Part shown: positions 1 to 6,069 of the stretch, piece after piece
Layout: every line of letters begins with the position of its first letter
Position numbering within the stretch: the first letter of the stretch is position 1
Assembly (NCBI GenBank): GCA_949297205.1
Contig: CASFSH010000326.1
Coordinates: 1-9,669, forward strand
Direction of reading: 5' to 3'
DNA from: an uncultured Bacillota bacterium
Lineage (GTDB): Bacteria > Bacillota > Clostridia > UBA1381
DNA length: 9,669 nucleotides
The notes under the pieces: model-generated
The model's input: the letters and a program-made list of their open reading frames with translations, nothing else
What the model was told of the DNA's origin: nothing
The model's database searches: none
Made by a program: the position numbers and the translations under genes

Positions 1-396
1 AAGGCTAATGCAATGATTAATAATTTTATGTTTGATTTACTTATTTTATTAAATCTCAATCAGGTAGCTTCGTATTCTCATTATTCAAAGGTTCACGCTG
101 CAATTACTTTTATACAGGATAACCTGACAAGTAACCTATCAAATTCCGAATTGGCGGCATTGTGCAATTTAAGTGAACCGTATTTCAGAAAATGCTTTAA
201 ACTTGCAACAGGACTTTCTCCCGTAGAATATAAAAATTATATAAGAATAAAAAGAGCTTGCGAATGTTTGAAAAACGGTGATGAATCAATTGACCGTGTT
301 GCTACTGTTGCAGGATTTATAAACGTAGGATATTTTTGTGAAACATTTAAAAAAATAATGGGTGTAACACCCTCATATTACAGAAAACATATGTAA
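1..396 (+). CDS. AraC-family transcriptional regulator, C-terminal DNA-binding part (5' truncated by window edge)
   Basis: The reading frame is open back to base 1, ahead of the first visible Met at 13, so the N-terminal ligand-binding part probably lies outside the window. What remains is a complete AraC/XylS DNA-binding domain of about 100 residues with two helix-turn-helix units. Counting from the Met at 13, the first unit is around residues 42-65 (LSNSELAALCNLSEPYFRKC) and the second around 92-118 (SIDRVATVAGF, then YFCETFKKIMGVTPSYYRK). The last stretch is the family's C-terminal signature. Such proteins usually activate neighbouring catabolic operons after binding a small ligand. The next gene starts 20 bases downstream on the same strand, followed by ribokinase and nucleoside hydrolase genes, so a role in sugar or nucleoside control is a reasonable inference. 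No operator could be recognised. The family call is secure; the target is not. Confidence 0.9.
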   Translation, partial: KANAMINNFMFDLLILLNLNQVASYSHYSKVHAAITFIQDNLTSNLSNSELAALCNLSEPYFRKCFKLATGLSPVEYKNYIRIKRACECLKNGDESIDRVATVAGFINVGYFCETFKKIMGVTPSYYRKHM

Positions 397-416
397 AAAA
401 TTTTTGGAGAAACGTT

Positions 417-953
417 ATGTATTGGCATGATGAGGTAAAAGAGAAGATAAAAAGAAAAAATAAAATACTTTTTAGAAAAGACTCCGAATTTCTGTATGAA
501 TTAAACAAATTGCTCAAAAATCAAAATAAACGTATAATTACTCTATGGGCATTTGATTTTGCAGAAGAAAGTATTAATTATTTTGAAAAAAAATTCCCAT
601 TTGAAAAAGCACCACGCAATGCATTAAAATCTTCAATATTATGGGCACAGAGTAAAATAAAAATGCCCCAGGCAAAACAAGATATTTTAGCTTGCTATGC
701 ATTTGCAAAACAAATATCTGACCCTGAATACATTGCTTTATGTCATGCAATAGCTCAAGCATGCAGTGTTGTTCATACTACAGGTCACGCTATGGGTTAC
801 CCTATATATGAATTAACATCTTTGGTTAACAGATACGGTTTAGATAATTGCATTAATAAAATAGAATTAAGGAAAAGAAAGTATATTGACCATCTTCTAT
901 ACCATCGTAAAAACTATACTCAATATAAAGGAGAATGGGCATCATTTATGTAA
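417..953 (+). CDS. Imm-5-like putative immunity protein family, 178 aa
   Basis: A soluble helical protein with no signal peptide or membrane segment. Its core, roughly residues 40-135, follows the pattern I know for the Imm-5-like putative immunity family: a WAFDFAEE helix (44-51), then FEKKFP and APRNAL (57-70), a WAQSKIKM segment (76-83), an alanine-rich helix (AYAFAKQISDP), and a final helix with two histidines in VVHTTGHAMGYPIYE (118-132). A GGAGA ribosome binding site lies 6 bases before the ATG. The family name comes from polymorphic-toxin surveys and its biochemical role is not established. No toxin gene is visible nearby; the neighbours are an AraC regulator and a ribokinase, so immunity is uncertain here. 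The lysine- and arginine-rich N- and C-terminal tails, about 35 and 40 residues, are not explained by the core domain. The family match is from memory of the motif pattern, not from a search. Confidence 0.65.
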   Translation: MYWHDEVKEKIKRKNKILFRKDSEFLYELNKLLKNQNKRIITLWAFDFAEESINYFEKKFPFEKAPRNALKSSILWAQSKIKMPQAKQDILACYAFAKQISDPEYIALCHAIAQACSVVHTTGHAMGYPIYELTSLVNRYGLDNCINKIELRKRKYIDHLLYHRKNYTQYKGEWASFM

Positions 954-996
954 AACCATTCTTTATTTTCAGCATATTAATATACAAAATTTTAAC

Positions 997-1005
997 AGGC
1001 GGTGA
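997..1005 (+). promoter_or_regulatory. Ribosome binding site that fixes the rbsK start
   Basis: AGGCGGTGA ends 4 bases before the ATG at 1010 and its GGTGA part matches the 3' side of the consensus GGAGGTGA. The alternative in-frame ATG at 935 lies inside the previous gene and would add 25 residues absent from ribokinases. Confidence 0.7.
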
Positions 1006-1009
1006 TTTT

Positions 1010-1936
1010 ATGAATATTATTAACTTTGGATCATGCAATATTGATTATGTTTATAAGCTTTCTCATTTTGTAAAGCCGGGAGAAACAATAAAATCGGATA
1101 ATCTTAATCGTTTTCCAGGAGGTAAGGGATTAAATCAATCCATAGCAGCCGCAAGAAGCGGATTAAAAGTATATCATGCCGGTTGTATCGGAAAAGATGG
1201 TGAGTTTTTAAAAAACGTTCTTACCGAATCTCATGTTGATATTACTTATCTAAAAATATCCGATGTTCAGACAGGTCATGCAATTATACAGGTAGACGAT
1301 AAAGGTGAAAACTGCATCATTCTATACAGCGGTTCAAATTATATGCTTGACAAAGATTACATTGACTATGTTTTACGGGAATTTTCATCAAACGACATTG
1401 TACTTTTACAAAATGAGATAAACAATGTTGAATATATAATTGAATCCGCATATAAAAAAGGTATGGCTGTAATACTTAACCCTTCACCATTTAATAATGC
1501 ACTGACAAAGGTAAATCTTGATATGGTTTCTATTTTAATGCTAAATGAAATAGAAGGCTTTGAATTTTCAAGAGAAACAGAACCCACAAAAATTTGCAAT
1601 TACTTCAAAAGCAAATATCCAAATTTAAAAATAGTATTAACTCTCGGTTCTGAGGGAAGTATTTACAGTGACAAAAATGAAACAATATTTTGTCCGTCTT
1701 TCTCTGTACCGGTTATAGATACAACTTCAGCCGGAGATACATTTACAGGATATTTTATCTGCGGAATGATTAACGGGATGAAAACATACGAAACATTAAA
1801 ATTTGCGTCTGCCGCTTCCGCTTTGGCGGTTTCCAAAAACGGTGCTTCATCCTCTATTCCTTATAAAAGTGAAGTCGAATCAGCAATTAAGAAATTAGTA
1901 CCAAACAAACAATGCTTAATACTGCCACAGAAATAA
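1010..1936 (+). CDS. rbsK: Ribokinase (PfkB family)
   Basis: A cytoplasmic sugar kinase of 308 residues, the usual length, which phosphorylates D-ribose to ribose 5-phosphate with ATP. The N-terminal PfkB signature is at 36-51 (PGGKGLNQSIAAARSG) and the C-terminal one at 236-245 (IDTTSAGDTF), where D243 is the expected catalytic base. Residues matching the E. coli ribose pocket are all present: N10 and D12 in GSCNIDY, N42, E136 in LLQNEI, and D243. The LNEIEG segment near 179 and TLGSEG near 211 match the nucleotide-binding part. The frame extends upstream to 935, but the start at 1010 follows a GGTGA ribosome binding site and begins the first beta strand directly (MNIINFGS). A nucleoside hydrolase-like gene follows after 74 bases, which fits using ribose freed from nucleosides. 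Another PfkB substrate, such as a different pentose or a nucleoside, remains possible. Confidence 0.85.
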   Translation: MNIINFGSCNIDYVYKLSHFVKPGETIKSDNLNRFPGGKGLNQSIAAARSGLKVYHAGCIGKDGEFLKNVLTESHVDITYLKISDVQTGHAIIQVDDKGENCIILYSGSNYMLDKDYIDYVLREFSSNDIVLLQNEINNVEYIIESAYKKGMAVILNPSPFNNALTKVNLDMVSILMLNEIEGFEFSRETEPTKICNYFKSKYPNLKIVLTLGSEGSIYSDKNETIFCPSFSVPVIDTTSAGDTFTGYFICGMINGMKTYETLKFASAASALAVSKNGASSSIPYKSEVESAIKKLVPNKQCLILPQK

Positions 1937-2010
1937 ACTGTTTATAGATATTTTCCGGTTTACATAGATTATATTTTGACAAAACAATAAATTATAAAAG
2001 GAGACAAAAA

Positions 2011-2922
2011 ATGAAGAAAGAACAAATGCTGAAAAATCTGAATGTACCTGATCATCCCATTGATGTCATCCTTGACACAGATGCTTACAATGAGATTGAT
2101 GACCAATTTGCAATATCATATATGATTCAATCTTACGAAAAACTTAATGTAAAAGCATTGTACGCCGCACCGTTTCATAATCAAAAATCAACAGGTCCAA
2201 AAGACGGCATGGAAAAAAGCTATAAAGAAATACATAAAATACTTAAATTAATAAAAAAGGATTTTCCTGTTTTTGAAGGATCATGTTCTTATTTGCCGGA
2301 TGAAACAACATTTGTTGATTCTGAAGCCGCACGGGATCTGGTATCAAGATCAAAAGCTTATTCACCTGAAAATCCTCTTTATATTGTTGCAATCGGTGCA
2401 ATAACTAATATTGCGTCTGCATTGCTAATAGACCCCAAAATCGCCGAAAATATAGTTATTGTTTGGTTAGGAGGACACTCACTTGAATTTCATGACACAA
2501 AGGAGTTCAATATGTGGCAGGACGTTGCGGCAGCAAGAGTTGTTATGAAAAGCAATACACCTTTTGTGCAATTACCATGTATGGGAGTAGTAAGCGGATT
2601 TACAATATCAGAACCAGAACTTACCAAATGGCTGTGCAAAAAAAATGACCTTTCCGATTATCTTGCTCAAAATACAATTGATGAGGTTAAAACATATTGC
2701 GACAGCGAAATATGGACAAGAGTAATCTGGGATGTAACAGCTGTTGCATGGCTTTTAAACGATAACAACCGATTTATGTCTTCACGACTCATTAATACAC
2801 ATCTACCAGAGTATGACGGCAAATATTGTGATAAACCAATTGAAAAATTAATGAGATATGTATATTATATTGACCGAGATACACTCATGCGTGATCTGAT
2901 AAAAAAAATAACCTCATTTTAA
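2011..2922 (+). CDS. Nucleoside hydrolase-like protein (IUNH family)
   Basis: A 303-residue protein of the inosine-uridine nucleoside N-ribohydrolase fold, which cleaves nucleosides to base plus ribose using bound calcium. The metal-binding Asp motif is at 22-31 as DTDAYNEIDD, two residues longer than the classic DTDPGxDD form. Other family blocks are VAIGAITNIASALLIDP (126-142), VWLGG (151-155), and EFNMWQDVAAA (165-175), where N167 and D171 are expected at the substrate site. The segment VIWDVTAVAWL (238-248) has the conserved Asp (D241) but Trp240 in place of the His common in the pyrimidine and inosine enzymes. This suggests a separate subgroup whose substrate may differ. An AAAGGAGA-type ribosome binding site ends 7 bases before the ATG. 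It is the last gene of the + strand block, directly after ribokinase, and a strong hairpin follows. The fold call is firm; the substrate is unknown. Confidence 0.85.
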   Translation: MKKEQMLKNLNVPDHPIDVILDTDAYNEIDDQFAISYMIQSYEKLNVKALYAAPFHNQKSTGPKDGMEKSYKEIHKILKLIKKDFPVFEGSCSYLPDETTFVDSEAARDLVSRSKAYSPENPLYIVAIGAITNIASALLIDPKIAENIVIVWLGGHSLEFHDTKEFNMWQDVAAARVVMKSNTPFVQLPCMGVVSGFTISEPELTKWLCKKNDLSDYLAQNTIDEVKTYCDSEIWTRVIWDVTAVAWLLNDNNRFMSSRLINTHLPEYDGKYCDKPIEKLMRYVYYIDRDTLMRDLIKKITSF

Positions 2923-2937
2923 AAATGAATACTCTTA

Positions 2938-2969
2938 TATGCACTTCAAAAAATTTTTTGAGGTGCATA
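2938..2969. terminator. Bidirectional hairpin between convergent genes
   Basis: A near-perfect inverted repeat, TATGCACTTCAAAAAA facing TTTTTTGAGGTGCATA, with arms of 16 bases and a single wobble or mismatch position. It sits 15 bases after the nucleoside hydrolase stop and 24 bases beyond the stop of the convergent TSCPD gene. On the + strand it is followed by TATTTTTATA. Its shape and place suit a terminator used from both sides; the U-tract is modest, so some read-through is possible. Confidence 0.75.
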
Positions 2970-2993
2970 ATATTTTTATAAAATTATTATTCT

Positions 2994-3248
2994 TTACTTA
3001 GTGTTCAGATATGCTTCAAGTGCTTTTGCAAACTGATCGGGACATGAAGTTCCTTTTCCTCCGCAATTTGTACCTTTTAATCTCCTAATTACTTCTGTAA
3101 CTTCCATTCCCTCCACAAGGCTTGAAATACCCTTTAAATTTCCATTGCATCCTCCGGTAAACTGAACATTTTTTAATTTTTCATCCTCCACTTCAAATGC
3201 AATTTTAACCGAACAAACTCCTCTTGGAGAATAAGTATAAGCTGCCAT
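2994..3248 (-). CDS. TSCPD-domain protein with four conserved cysteines (TIGR03905 family)
   Basis: An 84-residue protein that consists of one TSCPD domain. Visible motifs are SPRGVCS (7-13), the FTGGCNGNLKGIS block (30-42), LKGTNCGGKGTSCPDQFA (58-74), and an amphipathic C-terminal helix ending LEAYLNTK. The four cysteines are C12, C34, C62 and C69, the arrangement that defines the TIGR03905 type. The same domain occurs at the C-terminus of B12-dependent ribonucleotide reductases; the stand-alone protein's role is unknown, but metal binding through the cysteines is a fair inference. The frame could start at 3347, giving 117 residues, but the ATG at 3248 has an AAAGGA ribosome binding site 8 bases upstream. 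The extra N-terminal 33 residues are encoded by an AT-rich promoter region and do not resemble the family. Transcribed toward the shared terminator at 2938-2969. Confidence 0.85.
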   Translation of the reverse strand: MAAYTYSPRGVCSVKIAFEVEDEKLKNVQFTGGCNGNLKGISSLVEGMEVTEVIRRLKGTNCGGKGTSCPDQFAKALEAYLNTK

Positions 3249-3256
3249 TTTTTTAT

Positions 3257-3262
3257 TCCTTT
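3257..3262 (-). promoter_or_regulatory. Ribosome binding site that fixes the TSCPD gene start
   Basis: AAAGGA on the - strand lies 8 bases before the ATG at 3248. The upstream ATG at 3347 has no comparable site, which supports the 84-residue product. Confidence 0.65.
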
Positions 3263-3270
3263 CGTAATAT

Positions 3271-3301
3271 TTTATATTTTTTTTTAAAAAAGTATTGACA
3301 A
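3271..3301 (-). promoter_or_regulatory. Candidate promoter of the TSCPD gene
   Basis: On the - strand TTGTCA (3301-3296) is followed after 19 bases by TATAAA (3276-3271). The spacing is longer than ideal. A TATAAT on the same strand at 3324-3319 is an alternative -10 but has no matching -35. The -35 overlaps the one of a stronger + strand promoter, so the two may compete. Confidence 0.3.
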
Positions 3302-3323
3302 AATTAATTTTTTGATGTATTAT
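3295..3323 (+). promoter_or_regulatory. Near-consensus sigma-A-type promoter on + strand with no annotated gene downstream
   Basis: TTGACA (3295-3300), a 17-base spacer, and TATTAT (3318-3323): a perfect -35, optimal spacing and a 5 of 6 match at -10, preceded by an A/T-only stretch that could act as an UP element. Transcription would begin near 3330 and run into the hairpin at 3355-3411, antisense to the end of the peptidase gene. The region is AT-rich, so chance matches occur, but this one is unusually good. Confidence 0.5.
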
Positions 3324-3329
3324 ATATAC

Positions 3330-3432
3330 ATACTTACATTCACACATGGATAAGGCACAGATAATGATATTGTTTCAAAGTTTTTACTCTGCGATGATAT
3401 TATTTCTGTGCTTTATTCATTTTAATTATTGA
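3330..3432 (+). ncRNA. Possible small RNA (or leader with a 28-codon ORF) from the 3295 promoter
   Basis: From the inferred start near 3330 the + strand runs through a large hairpin (3355-3411) into the T-rich stretch TTTATTCATTTTAATTATT, the order expected of a short terminated RNA of roughly 100 bases. It would be antisense to the last 11 codons of the peptidase gene. The same stretch holds an ORF at 3346-3432 of 28 codons whose product is mostly hydrophobic (SAMILFLCFIHF near its end). That ORF has no Shine-Dalgarno sequence, so translation is doubtful. Both ideas are inference from promoter and fold only. Confidence 0.22.
3355..3411. repeat. Inverted repeat at the end of the peptidase operon
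   Basis: The arms are GCACAGATAATGATAT (3355-3370) and ATATTATTTCTGTGC (3397-3411). They pair over 15 positions with one bulged T and one G-T wobble around a 26-base loop. On the - strand the structure spans the last codons and stop of the S24/S26 peptidase gene, but no U-tract follows on that side; on the + strand a T-rich stretch follows. It may act as a weak 3' structure for the - strand operon or as the terminator of a + strand RNA. Confidence 0.45.
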
Positions 3433-3864
3433 TGCTATTCTTTTTCTTACATCAAGATACATCTTTATCATAGTTTTTTTCCTTACTTGTTTTTTTGAAT
3501 ATTTTATAAATTCCCTGTCATTGGTTTTTATTACTTTACTATCCTTTATAATTGCCGTTGCAACAGCTATTATCATATCATCCGTAATTCCGTATTCATT
3601 AATTATCTGGTTATCTCCCCGAAGAATATAATCATTTTTTCTTACAGCTATAATTCTGTGAAGAACAAATTTACCATTTCTTCTTTTGTAAAATACAATA
3701 TCATATTTTTTCAACTGTCCTGAAACCGGTGACAATTCAACCTTGTCCTCTCCCTGTATTATAATCGGAAGCATACTTGTTCCTTTAGGCTCTATAATTA
3801 CTTTTCCGCCTTCAGAAAATTTTTTTCTGATTATAGGTTCAAGCTGTTCATATGTTAAATTCAT
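3400..3864 (-). CDS. S24/S26 family peptidase (signal-peptidase-like, no membrane anchor)
   Basis: A 154-residue serine peptidase-like protein. PKGTSMLPII (26-35) carries the expected nucleophile S30. KKYDIVFYKRRNGKFVLHRIIAV (52-74) follows the signal-peptidase pattern but has His69 where the usual bacterial enzymes have the catalytic Lys, as in the SipW/eukaryotic type. LRGDNQ (81-86) is the next conserved box. There is no hydrophobic anchor; the C-terminal 40 residues are strongly basic and may contact a membrane or partner. Its ATG overlaps the TGA of the upstream kinase-like gene by 4 bases, which indicates translational coupling. In many Clostridia similar proteins accompany HPr-kinase-like and PqqD-like genes in presumed peptide-modification loci. 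Here it could process a peptide made elsewhere. General secretory signal peptidase is unlikely without an anchor. Family confident, substrate unknown. Confidence 0.8.
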   Translation of the reverse strand: MNLTYEQLEPIIRKKFSEGGKVIIEPKGTSMLPIIIQGEDKVELSPVSGQLKKYDIVFYKRRNGKFVLHRIIAVRKNDYILRGDNQIINEYGITDDMIIAVATAIIKDSKVIKTNDREFIKYSKKQVRKKTMIKMYLDVRKRIASIIKMNKAQK

Positions 3865-4568
3865 TGAATTTCACCCCTCATAAAATCATATGCCGTTAAA
3901 ACTGCCTCTTCGGAAATATCACACTCTAAAACATAAAAAGAAACAGAGGACAAAAATTTATTTAACAGTTCGAAAAATTTAATTCTAAGCTGTGGATTTG
4001 CAGGTATTGTTACCTGATTTATCATAAGTTTAAAACACTCATTGGAATTTAATTTTCGGATTCTGTTAACATCCGACTGAACAACAAAACAACCGCATCT
4101 TACTCTGACACGTTTATTAATATGCTTTCCTTCTTTTCCGCCCCACGGATTTCCATATGCATATATCTCATTATTAATAATTCTTATAATAGGCTTGTCC
4201 CCATTTATTATTTCCGCCCGTCCATGGAAATATTTTTCCCACAACATTGCGTGAGTTGATTTTCCGGCACCGCTTTTTCCGAGAAACATATAACCCTGAT
4301 TATCAAGAGCAACAACAGAAGAATGAACAAATATTCCGTCATATAACAATATTTCTTCTGAAATATGCCTGAAAATACATATTAATTCATAATATACCTC
4401 ATCATATCCCGGATATTTTTTTTGTTCCTCTTTAATTTCATCATCAGTTATTTTAATTTTTACATCAGCCGATACATCAGACAAACATATGTAGTCTTTT
4501 AAATAAATGTCTGTTTTTTCAAACTTAGTATCTATATCCCAATATAAATCAAACAGCTTATAAATCAA
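3861..4568 (-). CDS. HPr kinase/phosphorylase-like P-loop ATPase
   Basis: A 235-residue protein with a Walker A loop GKSGAGKST at 97-105 and the HPr-kinase/PEP-carboxykinase-like layout: GIFVHSSVVALDNQGYMFLG leading into the loop, INGDKPIIR (121-129) with the metal-binding Asp, YGNPWGGKEG (138-147) in the sugar- or peptide-substrate region, and a C-terminal SVSFYVLECD strand. True HPr kinases are longer with an N-terminal domain and the sequence HPr-recognition block, not seen here, so this is the stand-alone paralogue class. Relatives in lasso-peptide clusters phosphorylate precursor peptides, and similar genes sit with PqqD and S24/S26 peptidase genes in Clostridia. It starts 8 bases after the manA stop and overlaps the peptidase gene by 4 bases. 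Small-molecule or peptide phosphorylation is therefore likely; the exact target is unknown. Confidence 0.75.
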   Translation of the reverse strand: MIYKLFDLYWDIDTKFEKTDIYLKDYICLSDVSADVKIKITDDEIKEEQKKYPGYDEVYYELICIFRHISEEILLYDGIFVHSSVVALDNQGYMFLGKSGAGKSTHAMLWEKYFHGRAEIINGDKPIIRIINNEIYAYGNPWGGKEGKHINKRVRVRCGCFVVQSDVNRIRKLNSNECFKLMINQVTIPANPQLRIKFFELLNKFLSSVSFYVLECDISEEAVLTAYDFMRGEIQ

Positions 4569-4576
4569 AATATCAC

Positions 4577-5515
4577 CTACACATATGAAATAATAACTTC
4601 ACAATTTCCGTATATTGTAAACTCTGCGTCCTGTGCCGGTATAAAGATACTGTCACCCTTGATAAATTCCGTTTTATGATTATTGAGTATCAATTCTCCG
4701 TTTCCCGAAACAACAATAACCGATTTAAAACAGTTTCTACTTATACAAATATTTTTTTTACCCGATATTTCTTCTTTCTCTACAGTAAAATATTTACATT
4801 CGGCAAGTATATTATTATTAATTCTATATTTTTTTGGCGGTTCTGTTTTTGAAACGGCAACAGCTTGTTCTATGTGAAGAGGACGGGTATTTCCGTCTTT
4901 ATCCTTACGGTTATAATCATACACACGATAGGTTGTATTGGAATTTTGCTGTATTTCACATATAACAATGCCCTTTCCGATTGCATGAACAGTTCCTGCC
5001 TCTATAAAAAACACGTCACCTTTTTTTACCTGCACCTTATTAAGTATATCGAGCAATGTGTTATCTTCTATTGCTTTTCTAAACTCTTCTGAAGTTATTT
5101 TTTTCTTAAATCCATAATACAAAAAAGCTCCATCATCGCAATCGAGTATATACCACATCTCTGTTTTACCATACTCTCCGTTATGTTTTAAAGAGTATTC
5201 ATCATCAGGATGCACCTGAATGGAAAGATTATCCTTTGCATCTATAAATTTAATTAGAATGGGAAAAAAATCAAACCTTTTGGCATTGCATCCAATAACG
5301 TTTTCAGGATTTAACTTTATATATTCAGATAAAGTCAGGCCTTTATATTCACCATCCGAAACAATACTTTCCCCATCTTTGTGTGTAGATAATTCCCAGC
5401 TTTCGGCAACCTTATCAAGACTGCTTTTTTTATTGTATTCTCTTTTTAGTCTGTCTCCGCCCCAAAGATAATCTTTAAATGCCGGGGATAATTTTACCGG
5501 ATCTAAGTTACTCAT
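4577..5515 (-). CDS. manA: Mannose-6-phosphate isomerase, class I
   Basis: A zinc-dependent cytoplasmic isomerase that interconverts mannose 6-phosphate and fructose 6-phosphate. The 312-residue length fits the short Firmicutes form. The N-terminus has FKDYLWGGDRL (13-23) and ESWELSTH (38-45). Zinc ligands are Q100 and H102 in LSIQVHPDDEY, E119 in GKTEMWY, and H177 in EAGTVHAIG. TTYRVYDYNR (194-203) carries the catalytic-region Arg. A C-terminal cupin-like strand set (GNGELILNN, KGDSIFIPA) ends the protein. It lies 31 bases after the small membrane protein gene and 8 bases before the HPr-kinase-like gene, so it is probably co-transcribed with both. No sugar transporter accompanies it. The ribosome binding site GGGATGA is only moderate. 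Function is confident; the reason for its pairing with the kinase and peptidase genes is not clear. Confidence 0.93.
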   Translation of the reverse strand: MSNLDPVKLSPAFKDYLWGGDRLKREYNKKSSLDKVAESWELSTHKDGESIVSDGEYKGLTLSEYIKLNPENVIGCNAKRFDFFPILIKFIDAKDNLSIQVHPDDEYSLKHNGEYGKTEMWYILDCDDGAFLYYGFKKKITSEEFRKAIEDNTLLDILNKVQVKKGDVFFIEAGTVHAIGKGIVICEIQQNSNTTYRVYDYNRKDKDGNTRPLHIEQAVAVSKTEPPKKYRINNNILAECKYFTVEKEEISGKKNICISRNCFKSVIVVSGNGELILNNHKTEFIKGDSIFIPAQDAEFTIYGNCEVIISYV

Positions 5516-5546
5516 TTTTTCTTCATCCCTTATTAAATAAAATACC

Positions 5547-6044
5547 TTAAATTATTTGTTTGATAATTCCAAATGAAAGTAAACTCATTATCAAACCTGC
5601 AGTAAGAACTCCAAGTACGATCCAATGAAAACACTCTCTTCCTTTCATTCTTAAAAGCACAGCGATCAAGCTTCCGGTCCATGCGCCTGTTCCGGGCAGT
5701 GGGATTGCCACAAACAAAAACAATCCCACCTTACCGTACTTTCTTATCTGATCAGATTTTGACAAAGCCTTATTCTCTATTTTTTCAACAAATTTTTTCA
5801 TACGTGTTTTTTTCAATAATTCAAACACTTTATCTACAAATAAAAATATAAAAGGTATGGGAAGTATATTTCCCAATACAGCAACAATATATGTTGATAA
5901 AAATTCCATTTTCAAAAATCCTGCTGCAAGTATAGATCCTCTCAATTCCAATATAGGAAGCATTGAAATAATGAAAACAATCATTTCCTTTGGAATTTTA
6001 CCCGAAAACAAGTCAATAATAGATGTAACAAGGCTATCTGTCAT
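5547..6044 (-). CDS. COG2426 / Sm_multidrug_ex family small membrane protein
   Basis: An integral membrane protein of 165 residues, usual for the family. Hydrophobic segments are near 20-40, 48-71, 104-130 and 138-165, with a basic, charged cytoplasmic-type loop at 74-104 (KKTRMKKFVEKIENKALSKS). Family marks are MLPILELRGSI (28-38) and the glycine-rich AIPLPGTGAWTGSLIA (113-128). The name small multi-drug export protein comes from an early report on one member; real transport activity is poorly supported, and the motifs recall DedA-like membrane proteins. A GGAGAT ribosome binding site precedes the ATG by 7 bases. A candidate promoter at 6086-6114 may start a transcript covering this gene, manA, the kinase-like gene and the peptidase gene. 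Read-through from ribU, 70 bases upstream, is also possible. Confidence 0.8.
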   Translation of the reverse strand: MTDSLVTSIIDLFSGKIPKEMIVFIISMLPILELRGSILAAGFLKMEFLSTYIVAVLGNILPIPFIFLFVDKVFELLKKTRMKKFVEKIENKALSKSDQIRKYGKVGLFLFVAIPLPGTGAWTGSLIAVLLRMKGRECFHWIVLGVLTAGLIMSLLSFGIIKQII

Positions 6045-6069
6045 AAATCAATCTCCAATCATCTTTAAT

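Noticed and set aside
935..1009. N-terminal extension of the ribokinase from the ATG at 935
   Set aside because: It overlaps the end of the preceding gene, lacks a good ribosome binding site and adds 25 hydrophobic residues not found in ribokinases; the start at 1010 is better supported.
1976..1998. TTGACA upstream of the nucleoside hydrolase as a promoter
   Set aside because: The only -10-like sequence (TATAAA at 1993-1998) is just 11 bases away, too close for a sigma-A promoter, and the true ribosome binding site lies at the correct -10 distance.
3249..3399. PqqD-like protein or RiPP precursor next to the kinase-peptidase pair
   Set aside because: Reading the gap on both strands shows no ORF with a leader-like, Cys-rich or Ser/Thr-rich core and no PqqD motif.
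3346..3432. 28-residue hydrophobic peptide as a real gene
   Set aside because: No Shine-Dalgarno sequence precedes the ATG and the reading frame is short and AT-rich; it is kept only as part of the orphan-transcript finding.
4683..5471. + strand ORFs opposite manA
   Set aside because: These lie fully inside the strongly supported manA gene in antisense frames and show no domain features or ribosome binding sites.
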